This document shows positions 1 to 8,179 of a DNA stretch of 36,445 bases, piece after piece. The number at the start of each line of letters is the position of its first letter. Within the stretch, counting starts at the first letter, position 1. Source of the stretch: CAG-307 sp964524125 (GTDB lineage: Bacteria; Bacillota_I; Bacilli_A; Acholeplasmatales; Anaeroplasmataceae); contig CAZGBY010000008.1 of assembly GCA_964524125.1 (NCBI GenBank), forward strand, positions 1 through 36,445, written 5' to 3'. A model generated the notes under the pieces. The model was not told the DNA's origin and made no database searches. It saw only the letters and a list, made by a program, of their open reading frames with translations. Made by a program: the position numbers and the translations under genes.

Positions 1-158
1 AATTTATTAATATTAAATTCCGATTTTTATTAAAAATATAGTTGCAATTTACACTACTTAAATTACATTTTAAAATATAAAATTTATTTATAAAATATCT
101 TTGAGCTTATTAAAAGTTAATTATTAAAAACTAAATTTATTCGAAAAATTTAGACAAA

Positions 159-212
159 TCGAGATGGGTAATTGTTCATATTTTAAGTTTTCGATTGCTT
201 AAAATTTTTAGT
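159..212. repeat. Diverged intergenic repeat, copy 1
   Basis: It starts TCGAGATG and, exactly 36 nt from first to last base of the two TCGA boxes, reaches TCGATTGCTTAAAATTTT. The same layout recurs at 800-853. Roughly four fifths of positions agree between the copies, with both ends identical. AATCGA (157-162) can pair with TCGATT (191-196). Function unknown; orientation undetermined. Confidence 0.55.
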
Positions 213-799
213 CTTTTTTAGGTCTTTTTACCATAATTTTATTTAATTTAACATTACGTTGTAATCTTAAAATAATTATATTATGGATATAGTTTTTATA
301 AATTTATAGTCATTTTTTTTCATTTATCATCTAGTTTATAAAACTAGTTAAACACTGAAATATTTTTCTTTTTTAATATATAAGAGAATTCTTCTATTAC
401 ATCTATATTAATATTAATATAATCTGTTTTATTTAAAAATAATTATAAATTAAATCTTCAAATTTAAAATAAATATTTTAAATAGTAATAATACTATATA
501 TTTTATAAATATTAACTTCTATATACAAGAATTTAATAATATCTAAATAACATTAATATTCAAACCACTAATAATTTTTATATTAGTAAAATTAAAGCTT
601 AATTCACTTTCAAAAAAATATCTTTTAATTATAATTAATACCAAATCAAATGAATTTGTATTTATATATTATGGTATTGATATTAATTTATTAATTAAAT
701 AAGAAGTATTAACATATTTAAATATTTTATATAATTGATTTAGTATTAATTAATAATACATTGACTTTAAAAGTTGAAAACCTAAATTCATATAATAAT

Positions 800-853
800 T
801 CGAGATGATGATGTAATTATATTTTATATTTTCGATTGCTTAAAATTTTAACT
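800..853. repeat. Diverged intergenic repeat, copy 2
   Basis: Second copy of the element at 159-212, displaced by 641 bp, with the same 36-nt distance across the TCGA boxes and an identical 3' part (TCGATTGCTTAAAATTTT). The middle differs between copies while its length is kept, as expected for a structured or protein-bound element rather than simple AT drift. Confidence 0.55.
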
Positions 854-936
854 TTTTAAGGAAAATTATGATAACACAGATTTTATAAAATATTAAATAT
901 ATATAACAAAATGTATCTAAAAATATATTTCATTTA

Positions 937-1004
937 AAATGTAATAATTGAAAGTCCATCTAGTGAAATTATTAAGATAATATCTAGTTATTATTATTAC
1001 ATTT
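937..1004. repeat. 12-bp inverted repeat hairpin
   Basis: AAATGTAATAAT at 937-948 is perfectly complementary to ATTATTACATTT at 993-1004, enclosing 44 nt. The interior holds a smaller possible stem (ATTAT/ATAAT near 969-982) flanked by two CTAG boxes. There is no adjacent T-run that would make it a normal terminator. It could be an RNA structure or a small mobile-element relic. Confidence 0.45.
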
Positions 1005-1152
1005 ACATTAAAATAAATTTAATATTTTGACATGTTAATATTTTTATAAACATAAATATCAGTTTTGTATTGTATATTTCTTATCTTATAAAGAATATTA
1101 ATAGATATATTATTTAATTTTATATAATCTAGTTTTTAAAATTATTTATCAA

Positions 1153-1184
1153 ATAAAAAAAGATACTGCATCTATACAGTATCC
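1153..1184 (-). terminator. Rho-independent terminator of the xerD-deoB operon
   Basis: On the minus strand GATACTG (1183-1177) pairs with CAGTATC (1168-1162), followed directly by a run of seven or more T. It begins about a dozen bases after the deoB stop codon, so it closes the operon. Confidence 0.85.
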
Positions 1185-1194
1185 ATATTAACAA

Positions 1195-2385
1195 TTATCG
1201 TTGTTCAATTAAGTCTAGGAATGATTTACCATATTCTTGGGCTTTAACTTCAAAGTTATCAGCTACAGTTTGACCTAAATCAGCAAATGATTCACGATGT
1301 CCTAAATTGACACCTTTCATTCCATTACAGTATGCTAAGATAGGTACATATTCTCTAGTATGGTCTGTTCCTTTCCAAGTAGGATCATTACCATGATCTG
1401 CTGTAATTAAGATTAAATCATCATTGTTTAAACATCCCATAAGTTCACCAAGTTGTGTGTCAAATTCTTCTAAACAAGCCTTGTAACCAGCTACGTCACG
1501 TCTATGACCATAAAGTGCATCAAAGTCAACAAGATTTAAATAACATAAACCTGTAAAATCTCTTTCTTTACAAATTTTGATCATATTATCCATACCTTCA
1601 TGGTTAGATGCTTGTCTAATAGATTCAGTTATACCACAAGCGTTATAAATATCTGAAATCTTACCAAGACCGATAACATCAAATCCAGATTCTTTTAAAT
1701 TATCAAGTGTTGTAGCACTTGATGGAGATACAGCATAATCATGACGATTAGCAGTACGCTTAAATGTATCTTTAGAATTTCCAACAAATGGTCTTGCAAT
1801 AATTCTACCAACCATCCATTCAGGCTTCATACAAATTTCACGAGCTATATGACAACATTTATATAATTCTTCAAGACCAAAAGTTTCTTCGTGACAAGCA
1901 ATTTGTAAAACTGAATCAGATGATGTATAAACAATCATAGCACCAGTCTTCATATGTTCTTCACCTAAATCCTTTAAGATTTCAGTACCAGAAGCTGAGC
2001 AGTTACCAATTACCTTATGACCAGTTTTTTGTTCTAATTCATCAATTAATTCTTTAGGGAATCCAGTTTCAGTAAAAGTCTTAAATGGTTTAGTAACCTT
2101 TAAACCCATAATTTCAAAGTGACCAGTTAAAGTGTCTTTACCTAAAGAAATTTCTTGTTGGTAACCATAACCACCAATAGGATTATCAGTTGGGTCTACG
2201 CCAACAATTGGAGTAATATTACCATAACCAATTTTTCCTAAATTAGGTAAGTTAATACCACCTGAATGAGATGCGATATGACCAATTGTATTAGCCCCAT
2301 CATCTCCGTAGTCTTTACTTAATGGTTCAGTTCCACAACCAACACTGTCCATTACGATAGTAAAAATTCTTTTAAATTTTTTCAT
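1195..2385 (-). CDS. deoB: Phosphopentomutase
   Basis: Interconverts ribose-1-phosphate or deoxyribose-1-phosphate with the 5-phosphates in the cytosol, linking nucleoside phosphorolysis to the pentose phosphate pathway. The 396 residues match the usual family length. It belongs to the alkaline phosphatase superfamily: the N-terminal metal/nucleophile region reads MDSVGCG (Asp13) and the C-terminal metal motif reads TADHGNDPTWKGTDHTRE. The ATG is preceded by AAGGAGG, which overlaps the end of xerD, leaving a gap of one base between xerD's TAA and this start, so the two are translationally close. The xerD-deoB order is the same as in Bacillus subtilis (ripX-drm). A purine nucleoside phosphorylase gene, often next in line, is absent here; the operon ends in a terminator. 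Confidence 0.96.
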   Translation of the reverse strand: MKKFKRIFTIVMDSVGCGTEPLSKDYGDDGANTIGHIASHSGGINLPNLGKIGYGNITPIVGVDPTDNPIGGYGYQQEISLGKDTLTGHFEIMGLKVTKPFKTFTETGFPKELIDELEQKTGHKVIGNCSASGTEILKDLGEEHMKTGAMIVYTSSDSVLQIACHEETFGLEELYKCCHIAREICMKPEWMVGRIIARPFVGNSKDTFKRTANRHDYAVSPSSATTLDNLKESGFDVIGLGKISDIYNACGITESIRQASNHEGMDNMIKICKERDFTGLCYLNLVDFDALYGHRRDVAGYKACLEEFDTQLGELMGCLNNDDLILITADHGNDPTWKGTDHTREYVPILAYCNGMKGVNLGHRESFADLGQTVADNFEVKAQEYGKSFLDLIEQR

Positions 2386-2386
2386 A

Positions 2387-3310
2387 TTAATTTTCCTCCT
2401 TGTGCGCTAGTGGATGCGCATTATTATAAACTTCTTTTAAATGAGATTTATCAATATGAGTATATATTTCAGTAGTTGAAATATCCTCATGTCCTAAAAA
2501 TTCTTGTACAATTCTTAAATCAACACCATTTTGAAGTAAATGAGTTGCACAACTATGTCTTAAAGTATGTGGGCTTATTTCTTTATTTATGCCACACTTT
2601 AAAGCTAATTCTTTAATAATTTTAAATATTGATACTCTACTTATTGGATTAGATTGATAATTTAAAAATAAGACATTAGAGTTTTTATTTTTACTTAATA
2701 TAGGTCGAGCCTCTTCTATATATTCTCTAAGTGCAATTATTTCTTCATCACCCATAGGTACAATTCGCTCTTTATTACCTTTACCAATAACTTGAATATA
2801 TTTGGCATTCATATGAATATTAGATATTTTCAAATCAGTTAGTTCAGATACTCTAAGACCTGATCCATATAATACTTCAATAATTGCACGATTACGTTTA
2901 CCGATATAGTCTGTTGTGTCTATAGATGAAATCATTTTATCAACCTCTTCTACAGATAGTACTTCTGGTATTTTTTTATCAAGCTTTACATTAGAAATTA
3001 ATTTACATGGATTTTCATATGTAAGTCCTTCATCAACTAACCATTTATGAAACATTTTAAGACATGTGATATGCCTTTGAATAGATTTTTTAGCTAAATC
3101 TTTTCTTTTAAGCGACATAATATATTTATTAATTTCTATATCTGTAACTTCACTAATAAAATCAATATTTAATTTTTTTAAATAAATACCATAATCTTTT
3201 AGATCAGCTAAATAAGAATTGATAGAATTTAGACTTAAATGTTTTTCTGTTTCTAAATAAAAGGCAAATTGAGAAAACTCATAAAATGTAACTTCTTCTG
3301 TCTTTTTCAT
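2387..3310 (-). CDS. xerD: Tyrosine recombinase XerD/XerC type
   Basis: Cytosolic site-specific recombinase expected to resolve chromosome dimers at dif. The 307 residues comprise an N-terminal SAM-like DNA-binding domain (about 5-95) and a catalytic domain (about 115-290). The full catalytic set is visible: Arg153 (GSGLRVSEL), Lys177 (GKGNKER), His248 and Arg251 (HTLRH), His274 (LGHEDISTT) and nucleophile Tyr283 (IYTH). Length and lack of accessory domains fit Xer rather than phage integrases. The link to deoB downstream supports XerD over XerC, but the two paralogues cannot be separated with certainty. Its ATG follows AGAGGTGA and lies 10 bases after the hemW stop, so hemW, xerD and deoB are probably co-transcribed. 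Confidence 0.9.
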   Translation of the reverse strand: MKKTEEVTFYEFSQFAFYLETEKHLSLNSINSYLADLKDYGIYLKKLNIDFISEVTDIEINKYIMSLKRKDLAKKSIQRHITCLKMFHKWLVDEGLTYENPCKLISNVKLDKKIPEVLSVEEVDKMISSIDTTDYIGKRNRAIIEVLYGSGLRVSELTDLKISNIHMNAKYIQVIGKGNKERIVPMGDEEIIALREYIEEARPILSKNKNSNVLFLNYQSNPISRVSIFKIIKELALKCGINKEISPHTLRHSCATHLLQNGVDLRIVQEFLGHEDISTTEIYTHIDKSHLKEVYNNAHPLAHKEEN

Positions 3311-3320
3311 ACTTCACCTC

Positions 3321-4412
3321 TTATATAAACTCCATAAATACTTCATTTGCTAGCATAATACCTTTACTTGATAATTTTAGTATATCGTTTTTAATTATTA
3401 TAAGTTCTTCTTTAATTAATTTATCTAAATTAAAATCATTATATGGATCACTATTAAATAGTTCCTTATATATTAATAAGGATACACCATCTATTTTTCT
3501 CAAGCCTAATAAGAAAAATTCTTTTTTCTTATCAAACTTTGAAATATAGATTTCTTCTATTTTAACGTTCATATAATAATCTTTAATCTTATTGGAATTA
3601 GTATATCTAATATTATTTAAATATCCAGATGCACCAAGTCCTACACCAATATATTCTTTTGCGTCCCAATAAATAGTATTATGTATTGATTCATATCCGA
3701 TTTTTGAAAAGTTAGATGTTTCATAATGATGAAAATTATGTTTCTTCAAATCATTAATAATATATTCATACATTTGTCCTTCTGTATCATTATCGAGTAA
3801 TTTTAATTTATTATTATTAATTAAATGATTAAATACTGTCTTTTCTTCTAAAATCATAGAATAATAAGAAATATGAGGAATATCAAGTTTGTAAAATATA
3901 TTTAAATTTTCTTTAACTTTATCTAAAGTATCAAATGGATGAGCATAAATTAAATCAATATTAATATTAGTAAAATACTTTTTAATTAATTTAATCTTAT
4001 TTAATACCTCTTCTTTAGTGTGTCCTCTATTTAATAATTTTAGATCATTATTATTAAATGTTTCAACACCCAAAGAAATTCTATTTATTTTATATTTTTT
4101 AAGTATTTGGAGTTGGGATAATGTTATAAATTCAGGATTACATTCTATAGTATATTCAATGGGATTAATATTATAAGAATCAATGTGTAAAAGTAATTTT
4201 TCAAGAACTATATCACTAAGCATATTAGGAGTACCTCCACCTATATGAATAGTACTAACGCTTGAATAATAATCTTTATAACTATCTAATTCTTTAATTA
4301 AATAATTAATATACTCTTCTATTTGTAAACTATTTGTAGGAATCCTTTTAGGAAAATCACAATAATTACAAATACGTTTACAAAAAGGTATATGAATATA
4401 TAACCCTCTCAT
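3321..4412 (-). CDS. hemW: HemW-like radical SAM protein (coproporphyrinogen III oxidase-like)
   Basis: HemW-family radical SAM protein, thought to act as a haem chaperone rather than a true coproporphyrinogen oxidase. The motif YIHIPFCKRICNYCDF gives the CxxxCxxC iron-sulphur cluster (Cys11, Cys15, Cys18), and GGGTPN follows near residue 60. The C-terminal part holds the HemN_C-type winged-helix region (LLGLRKIDGVSL). I chose ATG at 4412: GGTGAT lies just before it, whereas the frame can only be extended to a TTG at 4427 that has no ribosome site of its own. The product is 363 residues, usual for HemW. In many Bacillota hemW follows lepA directly; here a plus-strand YfhO gene and a HAD gene separate them. 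Confidence 0.88.
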   Translation of the reverse strand: MRGLYIHIPFCKRICNYCDFPKRIPTNSLQIEEYINYLIKELDSYKDYYSSVSTIHIGGGTPNMLSDIVLEKLLLHIDSYNINPIEYTIECNPEFITLSQLQILKKYKINRISLGVETFNNNDLKLLNRGHTKEEVLNKIKLIKKYFTNINIDLIYAHPFDTLDKVKENLNIFYKLDIPHISYYSMILEEKTVFNHLINNNKLKLLDNDTEGQMYEYIINDLKKHNFHHYETSNFSKIGYESIHNTIYWDAKEYIGVGLGASGYLNNIRYTNSNKIKDYYMNVKIEEIYISKFDKKKEFFLLGLRKIDGVSLLIYKELFNSDPYNDFNLDKLIKEELIIIKNDILKLSSKGIMLANEVFMEFI

Positions 4413-4519
4413 AACATCACCAATCAATTATAGCATAATATTTTTAAAATTAAAAGATTAATACTAGTACTAAATTAAATTTTATGATAAGATATACTTA
4501 TATAAAGGAATGAGAATTT

Positions 4520-7291
4520 ATGAATAACATTAAAGAGAAAATTAATCCATTTTTGAATGATTTAAAAATGGACTTCTTAGAATATTTAAATATATTGAAA
4601 CATCCATTTAAATCATTTAAAAATACTTTAATAACTTTATTATCATTTTATATATTAATAACCTTCATAATATTTACAATAGTATGTATAATGGGTGGTT
4701 TTTTTACTTTAAACACAGATGATATTGTACAGTATTATCCATTTATGGAAGGATTTATAAAAAAAGTTAAATCTGGTAAACTTTCTTTATATGATAATAG
4801 TTTTTTTATGGGTACATCTCAATATGCTTCAAGCTATTATATTCCGTTTGATATATTTACACTCCTGACTTTACTTTTTAGTTTTTTAATGCCTACATCT
4901 AGAGCTTATGGATTGGTTAATTTACTTAAAATAGGTTTTGGTGGTATAATGATGGCTTTATTTTTAAATAAAAAAGGATTTAAAAATAAAACTGTATTCT
5001 TATATTCACTTATATATTCATTTGGTGGAATACTAGCCTGTGAATGTGTATTTCCTGTATATTGGTCACTACTTTTTTATATACCTCTTGGTGTATATAT
5101 AATAGAATTATTTCTAAATAATAAAAAAACATTTTCTTTTATAACATTATATACATTTATAATTATATTATATGATTTTTATATAGCATATATGTTACTA
5201 GCATTTATAATGATATATTTAGTAATAGTTAAGATTCAAGAATCAGGATCTAATATAATTGGTAAAAATAATATATTTAAAAATAAATATTTATATATAG
5301 ATATACTTTCAGTATTTGGGTTAATATTAATTGGTCTTTTAATGAGTATGATTGTATTTATGCCAAGCTATTTATATATTACTGATAAAACAACACGTCA
5401 ATCAGTTGAAGAATGTTTATGGCATTATACTCCTATTCATTATTTAAATATACTATCTACTTATTTTATAACTTCAAATCCTTTAAGTATATTACTTAAG
5501 CATGGAGATTATCTAAGAAATCATTGTTCTATGTTTATTACTATTTTTGGTCTATATTTTTTAATACTATTTTTCTTTACTAAAGGATATAAAAATCATG
5601 TACTTAAATTCTTTGTAATATTATTTAACATTTTAATGGGTATTCCTTTAGTTTCTATGATAATGACAGGAACTGATCAGGGATATATTAGATGGTTCTT
5701 TATTGTATATTTTATAAATTTATTTGCATCATGTTATTCTTTTGAGTATTATGATGGTAAAGTAACTAATTGGTATCATAAAATTACTATACTTGGATTA
5801 TTTTTATTTGCAGTATTGTTTATTACTAAACTATTCTTTTTTACTGATGACTTTATAACTTATAATGATTCAGATTTTAAAATACCTATTGTAGTAATTA
5901 TGTATGTATTTATTGGTCTTTATATTATTACACTTTTCTTACCACATCAAAAGCTAACAACTTATGTATTAGCGCTTGTTGAAGTAATCATATCTGGTGT
6001 TGTAATATTTGTAAATATAGGAAATACTTATACTTATTATGAATGGTGCATAGATAGATTTGATGATATGGAATATGCTTTAAAAGAATATACTTCCTAT
6101 GATTATGATAATGCATATAGAGTTGGTGTAATTACTAATGAAGCTAATTATATGACTAATGTAAGTTTTATGTATAATAAATTTAATACTACTCAATTTT
6201 TCCATTCGTTTTATGATAAAACAGCAAATGACCTATATGGTAGTATTTATACTGATAAGAGTTGTTCGTGGTCAAGAAGAGAAACATATACATTGTCAGG
6301 ACCTTTTGCGATTTTAGATGGTGTTAAATATGCTGTAGTACCAAATGATAGAGGAATTTTACTTCCAGATTGTTATAAAATGAAAGCGTATGATACTTAT
6401 TATAGTTACTATGAAATTGATGATTTAAAACCATTTACATTATATGATAGTATTTATCAAACTAAATCTTCGGATATATTAGATGAGGCTTTAAATTTAA
6501 TTCAATATGGTTATATATATAATGAAAATGAAGATGATACAAAATCTATTATAAAAAAATATAATTTTAAAGAAACTAGCAGTAAATCTATTAATAATTT
6601 ATATTCTGATGTATCAGTTACATCATGTTATAGCTATAATGCAACTCATGAAATTTATGATAATAAAACATATGCTGTATATGATATATCAAAGATGAAT
6701 TTTAAAGGAGATTCTATTTTATATATACCTATTAATGAAAATGATAGATCTAATATTTATAATGATTCTTATATTCTTGATACTGATGGTAATAGACATT
6801 ATACTTATTTTGGACTTTGTAAATATGAAAGTACTTATACTCCAAATAAGCTTTGTGTTGTAGTTGATGATGAATCTAGTATTCCATATTTAAAATGTTA
6901 TTCATTTGATATGCAATATATTTTAGATACTTATTTAAATAATCAAACATATCAAAATGAAGAATTTATTTTAGATGGTACTAAAATGACTATTAAATTA
7001 GAATATGATAAGAAATCTTATGATCGTATTTTAAAAACTAATTTTACATATTCTGATGAATGGAAAGTAAAAGGTAATACTTTTGAAACTATTAATATTG
7101 ATGGAGGATATTTAGGTATTGTGTTACCTAAAAATAGTTCTAACTGTAATATTGAACTTAATTTTGAGCCTAATGGATATAAGCTTGGAAGTAGTATATC
7201 AGCATTTAGTATATCAATATTTTCATCAGTTTGTCTTGCATACTATATTAATTTATTTATGAATAAAAAATTAAGAGAATGGACAATTTAG
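4520..7291 (+). CDS. YfhO-family polytopic membrane glycosyltransferase
   Basis: A 923-residue integral membrane protein of the YfhO family, which has a GT-C-like architecture. In Bacillus and Listeria, YfhO homologues use undecaprenyl-phosphate-linked sugars to glycosylate lipoteichoic or wall teichoic acids outside the membrane. Seen here: about 12-14 hydrophobic segments, most in residues 35-500; an Asp-Asp motif after the first segment (NTDDIVQYYPF, Asp67-Asp68) as expected of the catalytic outer loop of GT-C enzymes; a large extracytoplasmic domain (about 515-890) rich in Tyr and Asn; and a final segment near 895-915 with a basic tail. AAAGGA precedes the ATG by ten bases. It is monocistronic on the opposite strand to its neighbours and ends in a hairpin containing its own stop codon. 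No CsbB/GtcA partner is in the window, so the transferred sugar is unknown. Confidence 0.82.
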   Translation: MNNIKEKINPFLNDLKMDFLEYLNILKHPFKSFKNTLITLLSFYILITFIIFTIVCIMGGFFTLNTDDIVQYYPFMEGFIKKVKSGKLSLYDNSFFMGTSQYASSYYIPFDIFTLLTLLFSFLMPTSRAYGLVNLLKIGFGGIMMALFLNKKGFKNKTVFLYSLIYSFGGILACECVFPVYWSLLFYIPLGVYIIELFLNNKKTFSFITLYTFIIILYDFYIAYMLLAFIMIYLVIVKIQESGSNIIGKNNIFKNKYLYIDILSVFGLILIGLLMSMIVFMPSYLYITDKTTRQSVEECLWHYTPIHYLNILSTYFITSNPLSILLKHGDYLRNHCSMFITIFGLYFLILFFFTKGYKNHVLKFFVILFNILMGIPLVSMIMTGTDQGYIRWFFIVYFINLFASCYSFEYYDGKVTNWYHKITILGLFLFAVLFITKLFFFTDDFITYNDSDFKIPIVVIMYVFIGLYIITLFLPHQKLTTYVLALVEVIISGVVIFVNIGNTYTYYEWCIDRFDDMEYALKEYTSYDYDNAYRVGVITNEANYMTNVSFMYNKFNTTQFFHSFYDKTANDLYGSIYTDKSCSWSRRETYTLSGPFAILDGVKYAVVPNDRGILLPDCYKMKAYDTYYSYYEIDDLKPFTLYDSIYQTKSSDILDEALNLIQYGYIYNENEDDTKSIIKKYNFKETSSKSINNLYSDVSVTSCYSYNATHEIYDNKTYAVYDISKMNFKGDSILYIPINENDRSNIYNDSYILDTDGNRHYTYFGLCKYESTYTPNKLCVVVDDESSIPYLKCYSFDMQYILDTYLNNQTYQNEEFILDGTKMTIKLEYDKKSYDRILKTNFTYSDEWKVKGNTFETINIDGGYLGIVLPKNSSNCNIELNFEPNGYKLGSSISAFSISIFSSVCLAYYINLFMNKKLREWTI

Positions 7292-7303
7292 CCATTCTCT
7301 TTT
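7265..7303. terminator. Bidirectional terminator between the YfhO gene and the HAD gene
   Basis: AAGAGAATGG (7273-7282) pairs with CCATTCTCTT (7292-7301), a perfect 10-bp stem. TTTT follows on the plus strand, and an A-run on the other side gives a U-run on the minus strand. The YfhO TAG stop sits in the loop. It separates the two convergent genes. Confidence 0.88.
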
Positions 7304-7307
7304 AATA

Positions 7308-8177
7308 TTATCTATTATTAATTTCATTAAAAGCTTTTGTAGCTTTTTTAACCATTTGTGAATATTTATCATCAAGTTTATTCTCAAGTGATATTCTTTC
7401 AAGGATAGTTTTAACAATAGACTCAATTTCAGAACCTTCAGAATAATCTGATTTAGTTAAAAAATCACATCTTCCATCTAAAAGTAAATCAGATGCTTTA
7501 CCAAGTTTTCCTGGTTGATAAATACCAATAGATTTACCACCTTGTTGTTTAACAAGTTTCATACAAGGTACATCAGTAAGTCCATCACCAAAATAAATCA
7601 TATTACCCTCTTGAATATGACGCATTTGTTGAGGCATTTTACTATTTAAATTAACATCATCAGTTATATCAAATACTCCTTTAGAAATACGATAAATATA
7701 TTGAGTTTTTGTAGTATAGTTTACTACATTTAATGGGAAATCTGCAATACCATTTTCATCGTAATGGAAAGCACATCCATAAATTTTCTTAAATTTCTTA
7801 GAAATTTCTGATCCTTCAATTATTTCTGTAGTACCTGAAGATAAGACGTAATGTTCAATATCAATACCTAAATCAAGTCCAATTTGATTGATTCTATCAA
7901 ACCAAGTATCTACACCTTTATATAATTTAATTTTAGCCCCACATTCATTTAAATATTCTTTTGTTAAAGGAATGTTTTTTTCCTTTGATAACTTAACCAT
8001 TAAATACATATAAGATAGAATTCTTTCCATTCCACATGATTCTGCGATTACTCCAGTTTGCCCCCAAAATTCTTGTGGTGTTAAACCTAAATTAGGGATA
8101 AATGCATATTCTTGCATGTCTCTATCGCATAATGTCTTATCAAAATCATATAAGAAAGCTACTTTAATATTTTTCAT
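7308..8177 (-). CDS. HAD-superfamily phosphatase (phosphoserine phosphatase-like)
   Basis: Cytosolic haloacid dehalogenase-type hydrolase of 289 residues; substrate unknown. All HAD motifs can be seen: motif I DFDKTL (Asp11 nucleophile, Asp13), motif II SSG (113-115), a probable motif III Lys (157 or 166) and motif IV GDGLTD (197-202). A helical cap lies between motifs I and II, as in the phosphoserine phosphatase-like group. The start is preceded by GAGGAGG lying inside the last codons of lepA, with two bases between lepA's stop and this ATG, so it is the distal gene of a lepA operon. A housekeeping metabolite phosphatase is plausible, but nothing in the context fixes the substrate. Confidence 0.85.
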   Translation of the reverse strand: MKNIKVAFLYDFDKTLCDRDMQEYAFIPNLGLTPQEFWGQTGVIAESCGMERILSYMYLMVKLSKEKNIPLTKEYLNECGAKIKLYKGVDTWFDRINQIGLDLGIDIEHYVLSSGTTEIIEGSEISKKFKKIYGCAFHYDENGIADFPLNVVNYTTKTQYIYRISKGVFDITDDVNLNSKMPQQMRHIQEGNMIYFGDGLTDVPCMKLVKQQGGKSIGIYQPGKLGKASDLLLDGRCDFLTKSDYSEGSEIESIVKTILERISLENKLDDKYSQMVKKATKAFNEINNR

Positions 8178-8179
8178 GT

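Larger units (their letters stand above)
1..1152. other. AT-rich non-coding region with repeats and hairpins
   Basis: About 1.15 kb beyond the deoB terminator carries no credible gene on either strand. It is markedly more AT-rich than the flanking genes. Visible contents are two related segments (159-212 and 800-853), a short stem 131-138/146-153, a CTAGTTT/AAACTAG stem at 331-347, a GTATTA/TAATAC stem at 743-759 and a 12-bp stem at 937-1004. Sequence following the two related segments also looks loosely alike near 425-460 and 1120-1150, suggesting an old duplication of roughly 640 bp. No coding remnant is recognisable. Confidence 0.6.

Noticed and set aside
2387..3310. Phage or integron integrase
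   Set aside because: No att-like repeats or phage genes nearby; length and deoB linkage fit housekeeping Xer recombinase.
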